A stretch of DNA of 64,000 bases from Bacteroidales bacterium (lineage in GTDB: Bacteria; Bacteroidota; Bacteroidia; Bacteroidales; Muribaculaceae): the NCBI GenBank assembly GCA_014800735.1, contig JAAVFP010000018.1, forward strand, positions 1 to 64,000. The letters run 5' to 3'. Shown here one piece after another: positions 7,555 to 16,435 of the stretch. The notes below the pieces were generated by a model. The model saw only the letters and a program-made list of their open reading frames with translations. It searched no databases and was not told where the DNA came from. Each line of letters opens with the position of its first letter. Positions within the stretch are counted from its first letter, which is position 1. The position numbers were made by a program, and so were the translations under genes.

Positions 7555-9380
7555 CGTTTTTTTACGTCTTCAATGTTCTTGATAGCTGCGGTAGCCTTGT
7601 CGTAGAGCCCGGCAACTTCTTCCTGCGAGTGCTGGGGTGTGAAGCGCGCCATCTCGCACTCGTCGAGCACTTCGAGCACACCCTTGGTCTGCTCAGCCGA
7701 AAGGCCATAGGCTTCGAGCTTACCGGCCACGTTCTCGCGGGTGAGCTGCGAGGGTGCGATGTTGAGCTTGTCGCTGATGTAGCCCCACAGTGCTTTGGCC
7801 AGCGACTGATAGAATGCATCCGTATGACCGGCCTGCATTTCGGCGCGGGCCGACTTGAGGCGCTTGGTGGCTACGCTGCCAGCTTTGGCAAGTTTGCGGC
7901 CTGCCACATCGGCATCCAGACGTATCTGCCGACGATACACGAACACCACACCGATGAACACCAGCACCACGAGCACGTAGAGCAGCCAGTAGAATGTTTT
8001 GTTGTAAGTGTAGGAGAGCTCGGTGTTCTGCTTTGCAAGCTCGGTGGGCTTGATGTGAAGGATATCCTCAATCTTGTGGTCGATGGCGGTTTGCTGCGGA
8101 GCAGCCGCTGCGGAGTTGCCTCGGAGCACACGGATGGGCATATCGGGCACGTTGATAGTTTCGTACTTATGGCTCTCGAGGTCGAAATACACGAAAGGTG
8201 TTCCTTCTATCGTGAAGTTGCCAACTTCCTGAGGCACGATGGTGAAATCAGTGCGGAATGTACCGCTCATGTTAGTGCCACCTGCGGTTACAACGGCGTT
8301 GATATCGTTCTTGGGCGTGTAGGTGTCAATTCCGGCAGGGAACTGCACGTCGGGGTCCGAAAGGTACTTTATGTTGCCCGTGCCTTTCACAATGTAGGAG
8401 TAGACGGAAGCTTCGTTGGTGCGCATCAGCTCGGGTTCGAGCGCAGTGCTCACCGAGAAGCGGCCCACAGCACCCGAGAAGCCCGCAGGGCGGGGTTCGG
8501 GCAGGGCTTTCACCTGAAGGGTGGCGGCATTGGACGATGTGGTCACCTCGCGCTCAACGGGACGGGCGGTGCGGAAGAAGCCCATGTTCACCTGTTCGTA
8601 CTGCACGATAGTCACGTCGTACTTACCGGAGTTCACACTGAGTGCACCGGCTTTCTGTGGATAGAGCAGCAAGCGCTTGAGTACTGCCGTATGGTAGTTC
8701 TGACCGTTGTAATGCTCCATTGAGGTTTCAAGGGTCACGGGGAGTTCCTCGCACAGGAAGCCTTCGAAAGCCGGCTGTGTGGTGACCATGAACGACGAAA
8801 TATCGTACTTGGTGTAGACCTTGATTGTGGCCACTACGGGTTCCTGCTCGTAGACGCTGGATTTGGAGAATGATACACGCACCAGGAGGTCCGAAGCCGA
8901 GATGTTGCCGGGAGTCTGGGTGGAGGGGTCATCGGGACTAACAGCCGGACGAGCGCTCTGCCCTGCTCCACCCTGACCCTGTGCGTTGGAGTCGCCGGGG
9001 AGAATCTGGAATGTTGCAGCACGCGAGCGCAGGGTCTGGCCGTTGCTGCTGACAGATACTTCGGGCACCTTGACCGTGCCGGCCTTATCGGCTCGGTACA
9101 TGAAAGTGAAGTCCACGGAGTAGCTCGAGGTCATGCGGCCGTTCACAATTTGTGTGCTCTGCATGGTGGATGTGGAGGGACCGTAGAGAAGTGTGCAGCC
9201 ATCAAGTTGAGGTGCAGCCGGCGGATTGGCTTCGCCGTCGGCCAGGCGGAATGTGAGGCTGAAGTTGCGGCCTTCAATCACATTACGCGGCTGAATGAGC
9301 GAGAAGGACGCCTGCTGACCCATGGCCATAAGGGCGGCGGACGCTATCAGCCAAAATAGTATGAAACGTTTGTATGTCAT
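7551..9380 (-). CDS. batD: BatD, periplasmic beta-rich aerotolerance protein
   Basis: A 609-residue protein with a signal peptide (about 1-21), several Ig-like beta domains, and one membrane span near residues 465-485 (FYWLLYVLVVLVFIGVVFVY), followed by a cytoplasmic tail that carries a helical domain (YQSLAKALWGYISDKLNI). It begins with the family pattern QPRNVIEGRNFSLTF. BatD is proposed to help assemble or stabilise the BatA/BatB von Willebrand complex. The C-terminal helical domain also appears in the BatD-like protein at 12265-13290. It overlaps batE by 4 bases and is 1 base from batC. Confidence 0.85.
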   Translation of the reverse strand: MTYKRFILFWLIASAALMAMGQQASFSLIQPRNVIEGRNFSLTFRLADGEANPPAAPQLDGCTLLYGPSTSTMQSTQIVNGRMTSSYSVDFTFMYRADKAGTVKVPEVSVSSNGQTLRSRAATFQILPGDSNAQGQGGAGQSARPAVSPDDPSTQTPGNISASDLLVRVSFSKSSVYEQEPVVATIKVYTKYDISSFMVTTQPAFEGFLCEELPVTLETSMEHYNGQNYHTAVLKRLLLYPQKAGALSVNSGKYDVTIVQYEQVNMGFFRTARPVEREVTTSSNAATLQVKALPEPRPAGFSGAVGRFSVSTALEPELMRTNEASVYSYIVKGTGNIKYLSDPDVQFPAGIDTYTPKNDINAVVTAGGTNMSGTFRTDFTIVPQEVGNFTIEGTPFVYFDLESHKYETINVPDMPIRVLRGNSAAAAPQQTAIDHKIEDILHIKPTELAKQNTELSYTYNKTFYWLLYVLVVLVFIGVVFVYRRQIRLDADVAGRKLAKAGSVATKRLKSARAEMQAGHTDAFYQSLAKALWGYISDKLNIAPSQLTRENVAGKLEAYGLSAEQTKGVLEVLDECEMARFTPQHSQEEVAGLYDKATAAIKNIEDVKKR

Positions 9381-9381
9381 A

Positions 9382-10242
9382 TCACCAAGGTTTCTCGGGG
9401 TTCGGACGACCCGTTGCGGGAGCTTCCTGTTCCTTTACTTTCTTGCGGGTCTGATTTTCTTTGTTTTGCATGGACTGCAGAATCTGTTGTGCGGACTGGG
9501 TCATCTGCTGCTGGGGCTGTTGTTGCTGTTGTTGCTGCTGATCCTGGTTCTGGTCCTGATTCTGTTGGTCCTGCTGATCTTGCTGCTGCTGTTGATCCTG
9601 ATTTTGCTGCTGATCCTGGTTCTGGTCCTGATTCTGCTGGTCCTGATTTTGTTCCTGCTCTTCTTTCTTGAGCTGGGCCAGACGCAGATTTTCGCGGGTT
9701 TGCAGATTATCGGGGTTTATACGCAGTGCGCTCTTGTACATTTCGATGGCCTGGTCGTACTGTTCGTCGTTAAACGCAACGTTGCCCAGATTGTAGAAAC
9801 TTTTTTCGGCAATGCCCAGGTCGTAGTTCTTGGCATCGGGGATAAGCTCGGCAAACAGGCGCTGAGCCTGGATGCGGGGATCGTTCTCCGTGCCCTTGTT
9901 GTCCTCCGATTGGAGCTGTAGCAGAGTGACTGCCTTGTTGTACTTGGCACGGATGGAACCGGAGTTTACGGCCAGGGCCTTGTCGTACTCCTCAAGCGCT
10001 TCGTGGTACTTCTCTTTGTTGAAAAGGTCGTTGCCGCGGCGGATGTCGTTGCGCTCCTCCTTGTAGGACTGGGAGGGCGTGTTGTGCTTGGCCTGAACTG
10101 CCGGAGTGGCGGCCTGCTGCTGGGTGCTCCCGTCATTCTGCTCCGTGGCAGCGGTTGCATCGGCGTCGGGCATGCTCAGTTGGGCATGGCCCATAAGCGC
10201 CACGCCGGCAGCGAATATAATGATTGCGAATTTCTTGTTCAT
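9382..10242 (-). CDS. batC: BatC, TPR protein with Gln/Asn-rich linker
   Basis: A 286-residue protein with a signal peptide (about 1-20), a polar linker with QQQ, TPR repeats at about residues 62-195 (RGNDLFNKEKYHEALEEYDKAL, FYNLGNVAFNDEQYDQAIEMY), then about 50 residues of Gln, Asn and Asp repeats, and a basic tail. TPR repeats suggest protein binding in the periplasm, probably with BatB and BatE. The Q/N/D run is encoded by near-identical short codon repeats and may vary in length between strains. The start overlaps the BatB stop by 4 bases. Confidence 0.8.
   Translation of the reverse strand: MNKKFAIIIFAAGVALMGHAQLSMPDADATAATEQNDGSTQQQAATPAVQAKHNTPSQSYKEERNDIRRGNDLFNKEKYHEALEEYDKALAVNSGSIRAKYNKAVTLLQLQSEDNKGTENDPRIQAQRLFAELIPDAKNYDLGIAEKSFYNLGNVAFNDEQYDQAIEMYKSALRINPDNLQTRENLRLAQLKKEEQEQNQDQQNQDQNQDQQQNQDQQQQQDQQDQQNQDQNQDQQQQQQQQPQQQMTQSAQQILQSMQNKENQTRKKVKEQEAPATGRPNPEKPW
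9505..9658 (-). repeat. Gln/Asn/Asp codon repeat tract in batC
   Basis: About 150 bases of degenerate CTG/TTG/ATC-type trinucleotide repeats (plus-strand view) encode alternating Gln runs and NQDQ units. The units are near-perfect, so replication slippage could change their number while keeping frame. Confidence 0.75.
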
Positions 10243-11273
10243 TTCTTCTTGTCGTTAGAGTCTTTGGTGAAGAAATTGATGCCTCGGAGCCAGCTGATTT
10301 TGCGCTCAACAACGAATACGTCGATAAGCAGGAACAGGAAGGCAAGGAAGGCGAATGTGGGGAACTGTTCGGCTCCGGCTGTATATGTCACAGCACCGAA
10401 TTCGGATTTCTGCAGCGTGTCGAGCTGCGAGGTGAGCTCCGACAGGGCCGAAGGCGAAGCGCCATTCACGTAGATGCCGTCGCCGGCTTTGGCTATATCA
10501 GCTGCCAATTCCTCGTTGAGGCGGGTCACCACGGGTTGGCCCTCATTGTCCACAAATCCGGGCAGGACAGCACCCTGCGAGGTACCCAGACCGATAACGT
10601 CCACCTGAATGCCGTTCTCGGCGGCTACTTTGGCGGCCTGTACGGCAGCGCCCTCGTGGTCCTCCGAGTCGGTGATCAGGATGATTGCTTTGCGCATATC
10701 CTCGGCGGGCGAGAAGCCGTTCATGGCCATTTTGATGGCATTGGCAATGTCGGTACCCTGGTAGGAGATGAGCGAAGGATTGAGCTCGTTTAGGTACATT
10801 TTCGCGGTGTAGAAATCCGATGTTAGGGGTAACTGCATTTTGGAGGTTCCGGCAAAAATGACGAGGCCCACCTTGTCGTTGTCGAGCTTGTCGACGAGTT
10901 TTTCAAGCAGCAGGCGCGCGCGGTCCAGGCGGCTCACACCGTCGGGGCGTTCGGTCGAGGATGCAAGCATCGAGTTGGACACGTCGAAAGCAATCATCAC
11001 CTCGATGCCGGCGGCCGATTCCTGCTGTACGGTGGCACCCGCACGCGGGCGCGCGATACAAATAACAAGAGCCGCCAGGGCAATCATCATGAGTGTGATT
11101 TTGATGGCCGGGGTATAGCGCGAAGCATCCGGCATGAGCTTCTGCACTATCTCCGGGCGTCCGAAACGGCGCAATTTCAGCCTGCGTGCCGCGCGAGCCA
11201 GCAGGAACAGCACCACGAAAGCGGGCACCAGGAGGAGCAGATATAAGTGCGAGGGATAGGCGAAATCAAACAT
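10239..11273 (-). CDS. batB: BatB, membrane von Willebrand factor A protein
   Basis: 344 residues from the ATG at 11273; the frame is open further upstream, but that part overlaps batA. It has two N-terminal membrane spans (about 9-28 and 57-75), the BatA/BatB pattern RRFGRPEIVQKL, a VWA domain with the MIDAS motif DVSNS at 97-101 and ITDSEDHEG near 200, and a C-terminal span (FPTFAFLAFLFLLIDVFVV). The VWA domain probably binds a partner through a metal ion. The gene lies 2 bases after batA and overlaps batC. Confidence 0.85.
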   Translation of the reverse strand: MFDFAYPSHLYLLLLVPAFVVLFLLARAARRLKLRRFGRPEIVQKLMPDASRYTPAIKITLMMIALAALVICIARPRAGATVQQESAAGIEVMIAFDVSNSMLASSTERPDGVSRLDRARLLLEKLVDKLDNDKVGLVIFAGTSKMQLPLTSDFYTAKMYLNELNPSLISYQGTDIANAIKMAMNGFSPAEDMRKAIILITDSEDHEGAAVQAAKVAAENGIQVDVIGLGTSQGAVLPGFVDNEGQPVVTRLNEELAADIAKAGDGIYVNGASPSALSELTSQLDTLQKSEFGAVTYTAGAEQFPTFAFLAFLFLLIDVFVVERKISWLRGINFFTKDSNDKKK

Positions 11274-11275
11274 AA

Positions 11276-12262
11276 TCAGGGAATTGAGCGGAGAACAGTG
11301 TAACGGAGCAGAAGTTCGATGGCCACGAAGGCGAAGGCCAGCCAAGCCCAGAACATATAGTCGTCCTCGGTGTGCGAGAAGTGGCGTACGTCCATCTGGG
11401 TCTTTTCAAGAGCGTCGATTTCGGCAAACACCTCTTCGAGCACCTTATTGCCGGTGGCGCGGAAGTATTTGCCTCCGGTGATTTCAGCAATAGTGCGCAG
11501 GGTGGCCTCATCAATCACCACGGGCTGGGGTGTGAACTCGATGCGGCCCGTCAGGGTGCGCGTCGGGTAGGGAGCGCTGCCGTTGGTACCGATGCCGATG
11601 GTGTAGATTTTCACGCCGAGTTCCTTGGCTACCTCGGATGCTGTGACGGGTGCCACAACGCCGGTATTGTTGCTACCGTCCGTGAGCAGGATGATGCTCT
11701 TGCTTTTGGCTTTGCCTTCCTTGAGGCGGTTGAGCGAGGTGGCGATGCCGTCGCCGATTGCGGTGCCATCCTCCAGCACGTTCATGTTGAGGTTCTGGAG
11801 GTACTGGAGCAGCTGGGAGCGGTCCACGGTCATAGGCACGCCTGTGAGGCTTTCGCCGGCGAACACCACGATACCGATATTATCGCTCTCGCGGCCGGAA
11901 ATAAACTTGGCAGCCACCTGCTTGGCAGCCTCAAAGCGATCGGGGTCGAAGTCGCGCGCAAGCATCGATGACGATACGTCGAGTGCCAGCACAATGTCGG
12001 TACCCTCGGTAGAGGTTGTGCGCCAGCTGTCGCGCAACTGGGGGCGCGCCATCACCACAATCAGGCATGCCAGGGCGGCCATGCGCAGGATGAAAAGCAA
12101 ATGACGCAGCGATTGCTTCCACGAGCGAGGAATGCGCGCGAAGGCCGCCGACGATGAAATCGACATCGTGGCGTGCATGTTGCGCTGCTTCATTACATAC
12201 CACACAATGAGCGGTATGAGTATGAGAAGGGTCCAGAGGAATTTCGGGTGTGCGAAGTGCAT
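11276..12262 (-). CDS. batA: BatA, membrane von Willebrand factor A protein
   Basis: A 328-residue paralogue of BatB. It has an N-terminal span (about 8-24), a second span (about 54-72), then a VWA domain with MIDAS DVSSS at 95-99, LLTDGSNNTG near 183, and a C-terminal span (MFWAWLAFAFVAIELLLRY). It stands 2 bases from its neighbours on both sides, so the operon is compact. Known role of the family: aerotolerance and virulence in Bacteroides and spirochaetes, mechanism unresolved. Confidence 0.88.
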   Translation of the reverse strand: MHFAHPKFLWTLLILIPLIVWYVMKQRNMHATMSISSSAAFARIPRSWKQSLRHLLFILRMAALACLIVVMARPQLRDSWRTTSTEGTDIVLALDVSSSMLARDFDPDRFEAAKQVAAKFISGRESDNIGIVVFAGESLTGVPMTVDRSQLLQYLQNLNMNVLEDGTAIGDGIATSLNRLKEGKAKSKSIILLTDGSNNTGVVAPVTASEVAKELGVKIYTIGIGTNGSAPYPTRTLTGRIEFTPQPVVIDEATLRTIAEITGGKYFRATGNKVLEEVFAEIDALEKTQMDVRHFSHTEDDYMFWAWLAFAFVAIELLLRYTVLRSIP

Positions 12263-12264
12263 CG

Positions 12265-13290
12265 TTATTTTGATTTGTTAGAGTCAATAGGTTTGGCAGG
12301 CTCTTCAGTTTCAGGCTCGGGAGCGGGTTTGGTCTGCTCCACGAAGGCAGTGGCGCGGTTGAAGGCCTTCACATTGTCGTCCGGCAGCGGGCGCACCTTG
12401 GCAAACTTCACGAAGTCGGCAATCGAAAGCACGGCACGCATCTCGTCGGCAGTCATGCGGGTTTCGGGGTTGCTGCGGAGCGATTTCACAATCTGTGTGG
12501 AAGTCATCTCCATTGCGTTGATACCGAAGCGGCCCTGGAGGTACTGGCGCAGGATGTCCACAAGTTCGGTGTAGTACTGCTTCTCGCGGCCGGTTTCGGG
12601 CAGGTTCTGCGATTTGAGTCGGTTCAGGCGCGACACAGCCAGCTCGTAGGGCGGGATGGGCGGATTCTTGCGCAGCTCGATGGTCTCCTTTGCCTTACGG
12701 AAATAGAAGAAGGCCCATGCTCCCGCTGCACCAAGAGCGAGCACAAGGAGTGTCCACAGCAGCCAATTGGGGATGTAATCGTACCAGCGACTGTTGGGAC
12801 TCACGATTGACTCGATGGGGTTGAGTGTGGCGAGCGAGTCAAGCTCCACGGGCAGGACCTTGAAAGTTACCACGTTGGAGAATGCCGTATCGGCACCGGG
12901 TGTAGCGACTACTGCAAAGGGCGGAATGGTGACGGTACCGGGGTCGAAAGCCTGGATGGTAAAGTCGAATTTGATACGCCGTTTTTCGCCATCAATATTC
13001 GTTGCACTATCGGAAGCCACAACATCCACTCCGTTGAATTCCAGATACTCGCGACCAGGTGGGAGGATGGGAAAATCCACCAGCCGGGCCGACTTGGCTA
13101 CGGCCTGAGGCATATCCACGTTTACCCTGAGGTGAGCGCGGTCGCCCATCACAATCACTGCGCTGTCAATGCTCGCAGTCACACTCACACCGCCGGCCGG
13201 GCGGTTAGCGGCGGCTTGGGCGGCAAGAATTGAGCACGCTGCAAGAGCGGCGGCGATAAGTCTTTTCGGTTTGCGGACGTTGGTCATCAT
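12265..13290 (-). CDS. BatD-like membrane-anchored protein in the bat operon
   Basis: A 341-residue protein with a signal peptide (about 9-28), a beta-rich extracytoplasmic region (SIDSAVIVMGDRAHLRVNV) resembling the first domain of BatD, one membrane span near residues 170-188 (WLLWTLLVLALGAAGAWAFF), and a cytoplasmic helical domain with PIPPYELAVSRLNRLKSQNL and YYTELVDILRQYLQGRFGI, also seen in DUF4381-type proteins. Two start codons lie in tandem (13290 and 13287). It overlaps the DUF58 gene by 4 bases. Probably a second assembly factor for the VWA proteins. Confidence 0.65.
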   Translation of the reverse strand: MMTNVRKPKRLIAAALAACSILAAQAAANRPAGGVSVTASIDSAVIVMGDRAHLRVNVDMPQAVAKSARLVDFPILPPGREYLEFNGVDVVASDSATNIDGEKRRIKFDFTIQAFDPGTVTIPPFAVVATPGADTAFSNVVTFKVLPVELDSLATLNPIESIVSPNSRWYDYIPNWLLWTLLVLALGAAGAWAFFYFRKAKETIELRKNPPIPPYELAVSRLNRLKSQNLPETGREKQYYTELVDILRQYLQGRFGINAMEMTSTQIVKSLRSNPETRMTADEMRAVLSIADFVKFAKVRPLPDDNVKAFNRATAFVEQTKPAPEPETEEPAKPIDSNKSK

Positions 13291-14162
13291 ACGGTAGCTC
13301 GGGTTTTAAACAGCCCCATCAGGGCACGTACGTAGTCTTCGTTGGTAGCGACGGATGCAAAATCCACTCGCGAGCTGCGCAGGGTGCCGATCATGGCCTG
13401 CTGGCGGTCGTACCACCATTTATTATATGCCTTGCGAGTGCGGCTCGACGAGGTGTCAATCCACCGCACGGCGCCTGTTTCCAGGTCCTGCACCTGCATC
13501 AGTCCCACGTCGGGCATCTCGCTGTCGCGCTTGTCGTAGACCTGGATTGCCATCACGTCGTGGCGCGACTGGGCAACGTTGAGCGGCGTTTTGTAGTCCG
13601 ATTCATCAATGAAGTCCGAAATCAGGAACATGGTGCATCGGCGCTTGAGCGCGTCGCTGAAGTAGCGCACAGCCTGGGCAATGTCGGTGCCGCGGCTTTC
13701 GGGCTGGAATTCAAGAAGCTCGCGGATGAGGTAGAGAATGTGCTTGCGGCCCTTCTTGGGCGTTATGAATTTTTCGACGCGGTCCGAGAAGAAGATAGCG
13801 CCGATTTTATCATTGTTCTGAATAGCCGAGAAAGCAATGGTTGCGGCAATTTCGGCTATCATCTCGCGTTTTTCCGGACCCACGGCGCCGAAGTTGCGGC
13901 TGGCGGACACATCCACAAGCAGCATCACTGTGAGCTCGCGTTCCTCTTCGTAAACCTTCACGAAGGGCTTGTTGTGGCGCGCGGTAACGTTCCAGTCGAT
14001 ATCGCGGATATCGTCGCCGTACTGATACTCGCGCACCTCCGCAAACATCATGCCTCGGCCTTTGAAAGCCGAGTGGTATTCGCCGGCGAAGATATTCTGC
14101 GACAGGCCGCGAGTTTTTATTTCTATCTTGCGGACCTTTTTAATTAGTTCGTTCGAATCCAC
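13287..14162 (-). CDS. DUF58 domain protein of the moxR-bat operon
   Basis: A 291-residue cytoplasmic protein. Its DUF58 signature REYQYGDDIRDIDWNVTARH is at about 44-63, and a VWA-like metal site DVSAS is at 84-88. It starts with GTG at 14162 (protein MDSNELIKK); no in-frame ATG fits better. DUF58 proteins regularly follow MoxR ATPases and precede VWA proteins; the MoxR protein is thought to remodel or load them. Good match in length and context. Confidence 0.85.
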   Translation of the reverse strand: MDSNELIKKVRKIEIKTRGLSQNIFAGEYHSAFKGRGMMFAEVREYQYGDDIRDIDWNVTARHNKPFVKVYEEERELTVMLLVDVSASRNFGAVGPEKREMIAEIAATIAFSAIQNNDKIGAIFFSDRVEKFITPKKGRKHILYLIRELLEFQPESRGTDIAQAVRYFSDALKRRCTMFLISDFIDESDYKTPLNVAQSRHDVMAIQVYDKRDSEMPDVGLMQVQDLETGAVRWIDTSSSRTRKAYNKWWYDRQQAMIGTLRSSRVDFASVATNEDYVRALMGLFKTRATV

Positions 14163-14201
14163 GAGGATGTAATTTATTTATAGTGTTTAAGAAAATGGTA
14201 G

Positions 14202-14221
14202 GGACGCGCCGAGGCGCGTCC
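14202..14221. repeat. perfect palindrome, REP-like
   Basis: GGACGCGCC-GA-GGCGCGTCC is a perfect 9-base-pair hairpin with a 2-base loop, placed in the 109-base gap between moxR and the DUF58 gene. No U-tract follows on the minus strand, so it is not a standard terminator. The form is that of a dispersed palindromic repeat; it could also tune expression within the operon. Confidence 0.6.
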
Positions 14222-14271
14222 ATGCAGCGAATTGTAACTTAATATCACAATTTCGCGGGTCAGCGATGAAA

Positions 14272-15267
14272 TCAGGGCACCTGAACTTTGTCCAGAATGT
14301 CGGTGATAATCATGTCGGTGGTGAAGTTGTTGGCTTCGGCTTCGTAGGTCAGTCCGATACGGTGGCGGAGCACATCGTGGCACACCGAGATAACATCCTC
14401 GGGAATCACGTAGCCGCGCTGGTGCAGGAAAGCATAGGCACGGGCGGCACGCGCCAGCGAAATCGAAGCACGAGGCGAAGCGCCGAATGAGATGTAGGAA
14501 GCGAGGTCGTCAAGGCCGTATTCCTTCGGATCGCGGGTGGCGAAGACGATGTCAACGATATAGCGCTCGATTTTCTCATCCACATAAATCTGCTCCACAA
14601 CTTTCTGAGCGGCGGTCACCTCCTCGGGCTTGAGCACGGGGACAACGGGGCGCTGTTCGCGAGCAATATTCATGCGGATAATCTCGCGTTCCTCGTCCTT
14701 GGTCGGGTAACCGATCACCACCTTCATCAGGAAGCGGTCCACCTGCGCCTCGGGCAGCGGGTAAGTACCCTCCTGCTCCACCGGGTTCTGGGTGGCCATG
14801 ACCAGGAAGGGTTTATCCAGGGGGAAAGTGTTGTCGCCGATGGTCACCTGGCGCTCCTGCATGGCTTCAAGCAGCGCGCTCTGCACCTTGGCCGGAGCGC
14901 GGTTGATTTCGTCGGCCAGCACGAAGTTGGCAAAAATCGGGCCTTTCTTCACCTGGAAGGTTTCGTTTTTCACACTGTAGACCATAGTGCCCACAACGTC
15001 GGCAGGCAGGAGGTCGGGGGTAAACTGGATGCGGCTGTACTTGGCATCCACCAGCTGGGCGAGAGTCTTGATAGCAAGGGTCTTTGCAAGGCCGGGCACA
15101 CCCTCAAGCAGCACGTGGCCGTTGGCCAGGAGTGCAATCAGGAGGCTTTCCACAAGGTGTTTCTGGCCCACGATGGTCTGGTCCATGCCGTGAGTCACCA
15201 TTGTGATAAAATCGCTTTTGCTGGCAACCAACTCATTGAGTTGGCGAATGTTTACGCTTTCGCTCAT
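14272..15267 (-). CDS. MoxR-family AAA+ ATPase
   Basis: A 331-residue MoxR ATPase. Walker A GVPGLAKT is at 56-63, Walker B FVLADE at 115-120, the sensor region MATQNPVEQEGTYPLPEAQ at about 171-189, and the arginine-rich lid follows. It is the first gene of the bat operon and is expected to act as a chaperone for the VWA/DUF58 proteins, as in other MoxR systems. The leader between promoter and ATG contains a small hairpin (GCAGCC...GGCTGT, about 15314-15335). Confidence 0.92.
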   Translation of the reverse strand: MSESVNIRQLNELVASKSDFITMVTHGMDQTIVGQKHLVESLLIALLANGHVLLEGVPGLAKTLAIKTLAQLVDAKYSRIQFTPDLLPADVVGTMVYSVKNETFQVKKGPIFANFVLADEINRAPAKVQSALLEAMQERQVTIGDNTFPLDKPFLVMATQNPVEQEGTYPLPEAQVDRFLMKVVIGYPTKDEEREIIRMNIAREQRPVVPVLKPEEVTAAQKVVEQIYVDEKIERYIVDIVFATRDPKEYGLDDLASYISFGASPRASISLARAARAYAFLHQRGYVIPEDVISVCHDVLRHRIGLTYEAEANNFTTDMIITDILDKVQVP

Positions 15268-15357
15268 AGTGTTTTGTATCTGTTTTTAGTCGTTTATTTT
15301 CTATGATAATGAAGCAGCCGTGCATGCCGCAGGCTGTTCGATCCTTTTATTCTTCTA

Positions 15358-15365
15358 CAAAATTA
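15358..15365 (-). promoter_or_regulatory. promoter -7 element of the moxR-bat operon
   Basis: TAATTTTG on the minus strand, about 90 bases upstream of the moxR ATG. A CAAA (TTTG on the minus strand) at 15393-15396 is somewhat far for the -33 element. The 331-base gap 15268-15598 otherwise holds only the leader hairpin and the divergent promoter. Confidence 0.45.
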
Positions 15366-15537
15366 ATCATCTGAAATTAATAAAGTTCAGCGCAAAATGT
15401 TAATTTTAACTACTAAGTCTTTAACGCTCTAAACATTTAAAGATTTTTAGCTTAACTCTTTCTATCTTTTCTTGCTTTCCGACGTTAAGAGAAAGCCGCG
15501 AGTTTGGTCATTAAAACCAAAAAAATCTTAAATTGCA

Positions 15538-15567
15538 TTGCTCTGACTCAAAATTTTTGTAATTTTG
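15538..15567 (+). promoter_or_regulatory. promoter of the Crp/Fnr regulator
   Basis: TTG at 15538-15540 and TAATTTTG at 15560-15567, with a 19-base spacer, match the Bacteroidota consensus. Transcription would begin about 25 bases before the ATG at 15599. Confidence 0.6.
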
Positions 15568-15598
15568 TATGCTCAATAACACTATTGCACAACATTGA

Positions 15599-16297
15599 AT
15601 GATTAAAGCAGCACTCGAAAAAGTAATAAACGAGGATATGGCCGATATCTGGTCGGTGCTGTCAGCCGAGGAAAAAAGACTTGTGGCGGAGAACCTGCAG
15701 CTCCACACTTTCAAGAAAAATCAGCTGATATACGCCGAAGGCGACCAACCCGAGTTTTTGTGGTGCCTCTTCAAAGGTAAGGTAAAAAAGACGAAAGAAG
15801 GCGTCGGCGGTCGCACTCAGATTCTGCGACTTATCCGCCCGGTGCAGTACTTCGGCTATCGCGCCTACTTTGCGGAGGAGCCCTACGTGTCCAGTGCCTC
15901 GGCTTTTGAGCCGTCGGTAATCGGTGCACTGCCCCTTACACTCGTACGCCAACTGATTTCCAACAACATAAACCTCGCCTGGTTCTTCATTAAAGAACTG
16001 TCCACGAACCTCGGCGGTTCCGACACGCGCATCGTCAACCTCACCCAGAAGCACATCCGCGGGCGCCTGGCCGAGGCCCTGATGGTGCTCCTTGACAACT
16101 ACGGCTACGAGGACGATAACTCTACACTCAAGATTTACATGGCACGCGAGGATCTGGCCAATCTATCCAACATGACCACCTCCAACGCCATCCGCACCCT
16201 TTCCACTTTCGTGAACGAAAAGCTTCTGCTTGTGGACGGGCGCCGCATCAAAATCATCAACGAAGCTCAACTGCGTAAAATCAGTAAATTCGGCTGA
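15599..16297 (+). CDS. Crp/Fnr family transcriptional regulator
   Basis: A 232-residue regulator. The cyclic-nucleotide-binding-like barrel spans about residues 15-125 (LIYAEGDQPEFLWCLFKGKVK). The C-terminal winged helix spans about 150-225, with RGRLAEALMVLLDNYG, then REDLANLSNMTTSNAIRTLS as the helix-turn-helix. There is no N-terminal cysteine cluster, so it is not an oxygen-sensing FNR with an iron-sulphur centre. It is divergent from the bat operon and may control it, as neighbouring Crp genes often do (inference). Confidence 0.85.
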   Translation: MIKAALEKVINEDMADIWSVLSAEEKRLVAENLQLHTFKKNQLIYAEGDQPEFLWCLFKGKVKKTKEGVGGRTQILRLIRPVQYFGYRAYFAEEPYVSSASAFEPSVIGALPLTLVRQLISNNINLAWFFIKELSTNLGGSDTRIVNLTQKHIRGRLAEALMVLLDNYGYEDDNSTLKIYMAREDLANLSNMTTSNAIRTLSTFVNEKLLLVDGRRIKIINEAQLRKISKFG

Positions 16298-16329
16298 TTT
16301 CATTCAACACATACCCTCCCCTCCCACAC

Positions 16330-16358
16330 ATCCCGGACGTTGTCGTCCGGGATTTTTT
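16330..16358 (+). terminator. intrinsic terminator after the Crp/Fnr gene
   Basis: A perfect 10-base-pair stem ATCCCGGACG / CGTCCGGGAT with loop TTGT, followed by a run of six T. It ends the single-gene transcript. Confidence 0.9.
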
Positions 16359-16423
16359 ATTTCTTCCCCCCGCTCTGCAACAATTTTTTTCAGAATTATC
16401 ATCTTTCTTCGCGTGCGATTTGT

Positions 16424-16431
16424 TAAATTTG
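16424..16431 (+). promoter_or_regulatory. promoter -7 element before the ThiE-like gene
   Basis: TAAATTTG ends only 4 bases before the first possible ATG (16436). A start site 5-8 bases after the box would leave that ATG out of the message, which favours the second ATG at 16448. No clear -33 element is seen. Confidence 0.5.
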
Positions 16432-16435
16432 CACT

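Noticed and set aside
9505-9658. CRISPR-like periodicity in this stretch
   Set aside because: The repeats are trinucleotide-based and code for Gln/Asn/Asp in frame within batC; there are no spacers. No CRISPR array was seen anywhere in the window.
11274-11345. Upstream extension of batB
   Set aside because: It would overlap the end of batA and lacks the hydrophobic N-terminus; ATG 11273 begins directly at the first membrane span.
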